A DNA stretch of 32,361 nucleotides from Candidatus Pelagibacter sp. GTDB taxonomy: Bacteria > Pseudomonadota > Alphaproteobacteria > Pelagibacterales > Pelagibacteraceae. How positions within the stretch are numbered: position 1 is the stretch's first letter; each line of letters starts with the position of its first letter. Shown piece after piece: positions 28,561 to 32,361 of this stretch. Location: NCBI GenBank assembly GCA_002692055.1, contig NZJW01000009.1:14322-46682 (forward strand), written 5' to 3'. The notes below the pieces were generated by a model, which made no database searches, was not told where the DNA came from, and was given only the letters and a program-made list of their open reading frames with translations. The position numbers and the translations under genes are program-made.

Positions 28561-28977
28561 TTATTTTATCTTTTTGCAATTCTTAAAATAATATGGACTC
28601 GAAGAAGTTCGTCTAAAACCATACTCCCAAGTTTCTTTATCGTAAGTTTTGATGTAAGAGATATATTCTAATGTTCTGCCAACACGATTTATCCACGTGT
28701 AAGTATAATCCTTTGTTAAAATATTTATTCCATCTGATGACTTAATTTCATAAACTATTTTGGTAGGATATTTTAATATACTACCCATCATTCCAACGGC
28801 TTTGAAAGTTAAAGTCTTTGTAACGGGGTCAATGTCAAAAACTACATCTATAGTTTTGTTTGTTCCACCTTTACCTTTGCATTTAAATATTTCTTTTTTA
28901 AGATCTACTATTTTATTGCTATCACCACAGCCACTTAATAACACACCCAGAGCCACGATCCCGAAAAGCCTTTTCAT
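28561..28977 (-). CDS. Small putative lipoprotein, hypothetical
   Basis: A 138-aa protein of unknown family. The N-terminus is a lipoprotein signal: MKR, a hydrophobic core, then LLSGC with Cys17 as the lipidation site. The mature part is short and mostly beta-like (IDVVFDIDPVTKTLTFKAVG; YTYTWINRVGRTLEYISYI), with two further Cys residues (Cys33 and one in YYFKNCKK near the end) that might form a disulfide. It is the only gene between the two tRNA-Ser copies and is opposite in strand to its neighbours. An AT-rich inverted repeat lies 18 bp upstream of its ATG. Expected location is the outer or inner membrane, periplasmic side. Confidence 0.75.
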   Translation of the reverse strand: MKRLFGIVALGVLLSGCGDSNKIVDLKKEIFKCKGKGGTNKTIDVVFDIDPVTKTLTFKAVGMMGSILKYPTKIVYEIKSSDGINILTKDYTYTWINRVGRTLEYISYIKTYDKETWEYGFRRTSSSPYYFKNCKKIK

Positions 28978-28994
28978 TATTGTTAATTAAATTA

Positions 28995-29015
28995 GCAAAT
29001 ATATAATTTATTTGC
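28995..29015. promoter_or_regulatory. Inverted repeat upstream of the lipoprotein gene
   Basis: GCAAATA-tataatt-TATTTGC, perfect 7-bp arms with a 7-bp loop, 18 bp before the lipoprotein ATG. The AT-rich centre could include a -10 element. It is a possible operator or leader hairpin; no regulator is suggested. Confidence 0.35.
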
Positions 29016-29027
29016 GACTAAAACCTT

Positions 29028-29044
29028 GGCGGCGCTGTGGCGGC
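29028..29044. repeat. GC-rich 17-bp direct repeat, copy 2
   Basis: GGCGGCGCTGTGGCGGC, one mismatch from 28513-28529, same orientation. With copy 1 it brackets the lipoprotein gene and its upstream region, nested inside the tRNA-Ser repeats. Confidence 0.8.
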
Positions 29045-29108
29045 AATAGAAACAAAAAAATCAAAATTTATACTTAAAAACCGTTGAATTTATTGGCCCT
29101 AGGTTAGT

Positions 29109-29174
29109 GGCGCACGCTTGGAAAGCGTGTAAAGGGGCAACTCTTTCGCGGGTTCGAATCCCGCTCTTTCCGCC
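29109..29174 (+). pseudogene. Truncated tRNA-Ser (GGA) copy
   Basis: The 3' part of tRNA-Ser(GGA), from the end of the D arm through the anticodon stem-loop (TTGGAAA), variable arm, T arm and CCA. It has one mismatch (29168 T) in the acceptor strand. The 5' part is missing or badly degraded: upstream sequence TTATTGGCCCTAGGTTAGTGG only faintly recalls the D-arm region and cannot pair with TCTTTCC. It cannot make a cloverleaf, so it is not a working second tRNA. The matching block continues five bases past CCA to 29179, with shared T's. Confidence 0.85.
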
Positions 29175-29250
29175 ATTTTGATGGAAAATTTGCGCTAAGC
29201 AAAGTATTTATATTTTCTTATATTTTAAAATATGAGACTTAGGTGAATTA

Positions 29251-30072
29251 ATGACTAATCTTGCTATACTAATTCCAACACATCGTCTGGACCTAAATAG
29301 TAATGAAAAAAAAACATTAAATAAGCTTACAGAAAATTATAATAAAGAACATATTTATTTTATACTTCCAGAAAAGATTAAAAATACGCAAAAAACATTT
29401 CATATAAATTGTTCCTATTTTGATGATTATTATTTTTCTAGTCATAGAAATTACAATAAACTTCTACTTTCAAAAGAATTTTTTGAAAGATTTTTAAATT
29501 ATAAAAAAATTTTAATATATCAACTGGATTGTTACCTTATAAAAAATTTTGATTATTTAGATATGTTTTCAGAGTATGATTTTGTTGGCTCTCCGCATAT
29601 AAATAAAAAGAAAAAAAATTTTAATGGTATTTTAAATGGCGGATTATCCTTAAGATCTGTTAAGCCCTCACTTGAAGTATTAAATTCATCAAGTATATAC
29701 TTATCTTATATAACTATACTCTCTTTAATTAGATATTTTAGAAGTTTAAATAGATTAAAACATTTTATGACTTTTATTTTTAAAATATGCAATTTATTTT
29801 TAAAAAAATTATTTAATAAGAAGTCTGAGGCTAAATTCAACGCAATATTTTTAGAGATTTTTCCAAATTACTTTAATGAAGATATTTTTTGGAGCTTATT
29901 TTCAGTCATGTATAAAAAAAACTTTAACGTTATAGACCCGAAGGTAGCTGTCAAATTTGGTTTTGATAAAGACCCAGAGGAATTATTTATCTTGAATAAT
30001 AAAAAACTTCCTTTTGGATGTCATAATTGTTGGAGTGAAGAAAATAATAAATTCTGGAAAAAATATTTCTAA
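29251..30072 (+). CDS. DUF5672-like putative glycosyltransferase
   Basis: A 273-aa protein with motifs of the DUF5672 family, found in polysaccharide loci: LAILIPTHR at the start, ILIYQLDCYLI (a DxD-like acidic position), EYDFVGSPHINKK, NGGLSLRS, NEDIFWSLFSV, and C-terminal LPFGCHNCW. These suggest a GT-A type fold, but no enzyme activity is established for the family to my knowledge. A Shine-Dalgarno-like AGGTG (29241-29245) precedes the ATG. It lies just past the truncated tRNA and may belong functionally with the 24389-28371 cassette. Its 3' end overlaps the convergent serine hydrolase by 4 bp. Confidence 0.7.
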   Translation: MTNLAILIPTHRLDLNSNEKKTLNKLTENYNKEHIYFILPEKIKNTQKTFHINCSYFDDYYFSSHRNYNKLLLSKEFFERFLNYKKILIYQLDCYLIKNFDYLDMFSEYDFVGSPHINKKKKNFNGILNGGLSLRSVKPSLEVLNSSSIYLSYITILSLIRYFRSLNRLKHFMTFIFKICNLFLKKLFNKKSEAKFNAIFLEIFPNYFNEDIFWSLFSVMYKKNFNVIDPKVAVKFGFDKDPEELFILNNKKLPFGCHNCWSEENNKFWKKYF

Positions 30073-31172
30073 CTCTTTTCAAAAATATCATAAAATTTTT
30101 TTATTAAATTTACCGCTCTTGTATCAGCACCCATCCCTTGATTAATCTTTCTCGTAACATAAGATATACCAATACCGTTTATTGGATCGCCAAAGCCAAG
30201 TGAACCACCCCAGCCATTATGTCCAAAATTTTCTTTATTTTTCCCAAACATCCAACCACCCCGTAAAATGAAACCAGAGTACGTCCACTTTATAGGTAGT
30301 TTCAAGCTTTGATCTATTTTTGATTTTGCATCAATCAAGATTCTTTTAAATTTCTCCTGCTTAATAATTACACCTTTATTAAATTTAAAATCATTTGCTA
30401 ATATATCATATAGTTTTGCAATCGATAATGCTGATCCATGACCACCCATTGAGGGAACACCTGCTGTTCTCCATTCTCTTGTATTATAATATAAAATGTC
30501 ATGTTTTGGATTATTGAATGCATTAAATTCTGTCGTTTTTTCATTTATTATTTTTTTATCATCTATCAAGTCAGCTACATTTTTGAAATCACTTTCTTCT
30601 AGTCCAAAAATAAAATTAATATTAAATTTGTGTTTAAAATTTTTTTTAAAATATTCATTAAGGGTTTCACCTGTTATTTTTCGTATCAAATTTTCTACTA
30701 AATAACCGTGGGTTTTTGCGTGGTAAAAGGTTTGAGTACCAGGTTTATGATCTGCAATTTGATTTTCTAATAATTCTATGATTTTATTATAATTTAACAA
30801 ATCTTTATTTTTTAACTTTTGTTTAAATCTATAAACTCCTGATTGATGTGATAGTACGTGCTTTACTTTGATATCTTTATTAAATTTTGGCCAGTAAAAA
30901 GAGACATTTTTATCAATATCTAATTTTCCATCATTCACAAGTTTGGCAACGCAGGCTGCGTAAATCCCCTTGCTTAATGAAAAAGTATTCACAATAGTGT
31001 TTTGATCCCAAAGTTCATTATTATTTTTAAACCCTCCATGTAAGTTAATTATTATATTTCCATTTTTGACAACGGAAAAACTTGCTCCATTTTCAATTTT
31101 ATCTAGAAAATAATTTTTAAAAATATCTTTGATTTCATTAAATTCTGGAGAACAAATTCCGCCAATTTCCAT
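30069..31172 (-). CDS. Beta-lactamase-fold serine hydrolase
   Basis: A 367-aa member of the serine beta-lactamase-like/class C esterase group (EstB-like). The nucleophile motif FSLSK gives S-x-x-K at Ser65-Lys68. The second motif is YHAKTHG (Tyr150), the Y-H-A form common in esterase-like members rather than the YxN of true beta-lactamases. The third region is FGHNGWGGSLGFGDP. Activity is more likely esterase or peptidase than antibiotic cleavage. No signal peptide is seen, so it is probably cytoplasmic. Its ATG follows the stop of the E2 gene with no gap, so it is likely the downstream member of a 2-oxoacid dehydrogenase operon. Confidence 0.85.
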   Translation of the reverse strand: MEIGGICSPEFNEIKDIFKNYFLDKIENGASFSVVKNGNIIINLHGGFKNNNELWDQNTIVNTFSLSKGIYAACVAKLVNDGKLDIDKNVSFYWPKFNKDIKVKHVLSHQSGVYRFKQKLKNKDLLNYNKIIELLENQIADHKPGTQTFYHAKTHGYLVENLIRKITGETLNEYFKKNFKHKFNINFIFGLEESDFKNVADLIDDKKIINEKTTEFNAFNNPKHDILYYNTREWRTAGVPSMGGHGSALSIAKLYDILANDFKFNKGVIIKQEKFKRILIDAKSKIDQSLKLPIKWTYSGFILRGGWMFGKNKENFGHNGWGGSLGFGDPINGIGISYVTRKINQGMGADTRAVNLIKKFYDIFEKS

Positions 31173-32361
31173 TTAACTCGCGAGCTTAAATGCAAAATTG
31201 TGGCCCATGCTCACTTTTAGGTCTTGACAAAATCTTGCTGCTTCAGCGCCATCGATCATTCGATGATCATATGATAATGAAATTGGCATCATTTTCCTTG
31301 GAGCGAATTTACCATCAACATAAACCTGTTTTACTTCAGTTTTTCCAATACCTAGGATACATACTTCAGGTAAATTTACGATTGGTGTAAAAAAGCTCCC
31401 GCCTATACCACCAAGACTTGATATGGTCATCGAGCCTCCGAAAAACTCTTTTTTATCTATTTTAAGATCTTTACATTGCTTACTTGTTTTTCTGAGTTCT
31501 TTTCCTAAAGTAAGGATATTTTTTTTATCTACGTTTCTAATTTTTGGTACCATCAATCCATGGGGAGTGTCTACTGCAATTCCAATATGAAAATATTTTT
31601 TATAAATTACCTCATCTTTTTCAGGATTTAGTGATGAGTTAAAATTAGGATATTTTTTCATCGCGTTGACTAGAGCTTTCATAATAAATGCAAGCGGCGT
31701 TACAGGTATTTTTTCTTTCGTATTTAAATTTACTAAATTCTTTCTAAAATCCTCCATTTCAGTAATATCAATTTCATCATGTTGAGTAACATGAGGAATA
31801 CTATTCCATGCCTTGACCAAATGAGGTCCAGATAATCTTTTAATTCTAGAAATTTTTTGAATGTTTATATCGCCAAATTCAGAGTGCTCATATGGTAAAT
31901 CTAATTTTTCCTGATTCTTAACTATATTTGTTGTTTCAGGCATGTTGCTATCCTTTATATAGTTTTTAATATCTTCTTTCTTTACTCTACCACCACGACC
32001 TGATCCTTGAAGTTTATTTATATCAACACCTAGCTCTCTAGCAAATTTAAGAGTATTTGGACTTGCTCCAGTAGAGTCAGAAAGTTCTAGTTCAGGACCT
32101 CTTTTATTCTTATATGATTCTGACTTTACTTTTTCATTTTGAGTGCTGTCTAAGTTAGTTTCTGACTTTACCTCAACTTTATTACTAATCGAATCTATTT
32201 CTAAAACTGCATCGCCTTCGGATACTTTATCGCCTATTTTCAAATATATATTGAGTATCTTACCAGACAAAGGAGAGGGAACTTCCACACTGGATTTATC
32301 ACTTTCTAGAGTGATTAAAGGATCACCTTTATTAATTTCATCTCCATTTTTTACTAAAACT
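31173..32361 (-). CDS. aceF: 2-oxoacid dehydrogenase E2, lipoyl acyltransferase, partial (5' end outside window)
   Basis: E2 core of a 2-oxoacid dehydrogenase complex, probably pyruvate dehydrogenase. The reading frame is open through the right edge. Near the edge is a lipoyl domain with the lipoylated Lys in LESDKSSVEV. Then come an Asp/Glu/Lys-rich linker, the peripheral subunit-binding domain (SPNTLKFARELGVDINKLQG, GRGGRVKKEDI), a second linker, and the catalytic acyltransferase domain ending with SYDHRMIDGAEAARF, which holds the active-site His and the DG motif. A GTG at 32288 is an internal Val codon of the lipoyl domain, not the start. The stop TAA directly precedes the serine hydrolase ATG. 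Choice of aceF over the 2-oxoglutarate E2 is from the domain sequence style and is not certain. Confidence 0.85.
   Translation of the reverse strand, partial: VLVKNGDEINKGDPLITLESDKSSVEVPSPLSGKILNIYLKIGDKVSEGDAVLEIDSISNKVEVKSETNLDSTQNEKVKSESYKNKRGPELELSDSTGASPNTLKFARELGVDINKLQGSGRGGRVKKEDIKNYIKDSNMPETTNIVKNQEKLDLPYEHSEFGDINIQKISRIKRLSGPHLVKAWNSIPHVTQHDEIDITEMEDFRKNLVNLNTKEKIPVTPLAFIMKALVNAMKKYPNFNSSLNPEKDEVIYKKYFHIGIAVDTPHGLMVPKIRNVDKKNILTLGKELRKTSKQCKDLKIDKKEFFGGSMTISSLGGIGGSFFTPIVNLPEVCILGIGKTEVKQVYVDGKFAPRKMMPISLSYDHRMIDGAEAARFCQDLKVSMGHNFAFKLAS

Larger units (their letters stand above)
28399..29179. mobile_element. Candidate tRNA-Ser-bounded mini-island
   Basis: A 643-bp segment (28466-29108) between an intact tRNA-Ser and a truncated copy of its 3' part. 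It holds one lipoprotein gene on the opposite strand, two 17-bp GC-rich direct repeats and an AT-rich inverted repeat. No integrase or recombinase is present, so it would be a decayed, minimal or trans-mobilised element. A simple tandem duplication of the tRNA region followed by insertion or divergence is the alternative. Confidence 0.35.

Noticed and set aside
29085-29174. A second functional tRNA-Ser gene
   Set aside because: The 5' acceptor strand and D arm cannot be found; upstream bases do not pair with TCTTTCC, so no cloverleaf forms.
29189-29203. Hairpin TTTGC-gctaa-GCAAA as a terminator after the truncated tRNA
   Set aside because: The stem is only 5 bp and no T-tract follows directly; too weak to support.
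30069-31172. True class C beta-lactamase (antibiotic resistance)
   Set aside because: The second motif is YHA rather than YxN and no signal peptide is visible, which favours an esterase or peptidase-like member.
32288-32361. Start of the E2 gene at GTG 32288
   Set aside because: The frame stays open to the window edge and encodes the upstream part of the lipoyl domain (LESDKSSVEV), so this GTG is internal.
1-32361. CRISPR arrays, insertion sequences or prophage genes
   Set aside because: No regularly spaced repeats, transposase, integrase or phage structural proteins were seen on either strand.

Overview
The window is a compact, AT-rich, gene-dense stretch of chromosome from a free-living alphaproteobacterium with a streamlined genome, most like the marine SAR11/HIMB59-type lineages. 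This rests on several things: strong A/T bias with many long A/T homopolymers, Lys/Asn/Ile-rich proteins, almost no intergenic space, overlapping gene ends, and alphaproteobacterial neighbourhoods (rpsA/aroA/cmk beside a FYDLN-acid protein; RNase D/kdsD/lptC/lptB; an NDUFA9-like protein beside uppP). The exact lineage is inferred, not shown.

Layout. 1-2768 (minus): the 5' part of rpsA preceded by a single-ORF AroA-Cmk fusion. 2823-3119 (plus): a FYDLN-acid zinc-ribbon protein. 3116-6242 (minus): an LPS operon with short RNase D, KdsD, LptC, and LptB carrying a roughly 80-residue N-terminal extension; no lptA lies between lptC and lptB. 6266-7225 (plus) NDUFA9-like protein, then convergent uppP (minus). 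8202-14146 (plus): gltD-gltB (glutamate synthase), behind a 212-bp leader with two clear inverted repeats. 14149-14901 (minus) alpha/beta hydrolase, divergent from a GT4 glycosyltransferase that is split by a one-base frameshift in a T9 run. 16086-24384 (plus): translation operon thrS-infC-rpmI-rplT-pheS-pheT-lepA.

24389-28371 (plus) is an even more AT-rich surface-glycan cassette: a GDP-mannose 3,5-epimerase-like enzyme, a GT-B-like protein, a GT-A-like protein with a VDLDG motif, and a GT9 glycosyltransferase. It ends at tRNA-Ser(GGA). The 3' 71 bp of this tRNA region recur 710 bp downstream with one mismatch. Between the copies lie a small lipoprotein gene on the opposite strand and two 17-bp GC-rich direct repeats. 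This is a candidate tRNA-bounded mini-island with no visible integrase. A DUF5672-like glycosyltransferase follows, then (minus) a beta-lactamase-fold serine hydrolase and the truncated E2 component of a 2-oxoacid (probably pyruvate) dehydrogenase running off the right edge.

Functionally the window joins core information processing (S1, IF3, L35, L20, ThrRS, PheRS, LepA), nitrogen assimilation (GOGAT), aromatic and nucleotide metabolism (AroA-Cmk), and envelope construction (UppP, KdsD, LptB/LptC, glycosyltransferases). The places most worth a second look are the tRNA-Ser mini-island, the lptA-less lptC-lptB junction, the GME-like glycan cassette, the split GT4 gene and the paired palindromes before gltD. 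No CRISPR array, transposase, integrase or rRNA was seen. No gene-free stretch longer than about 300 bp exists.
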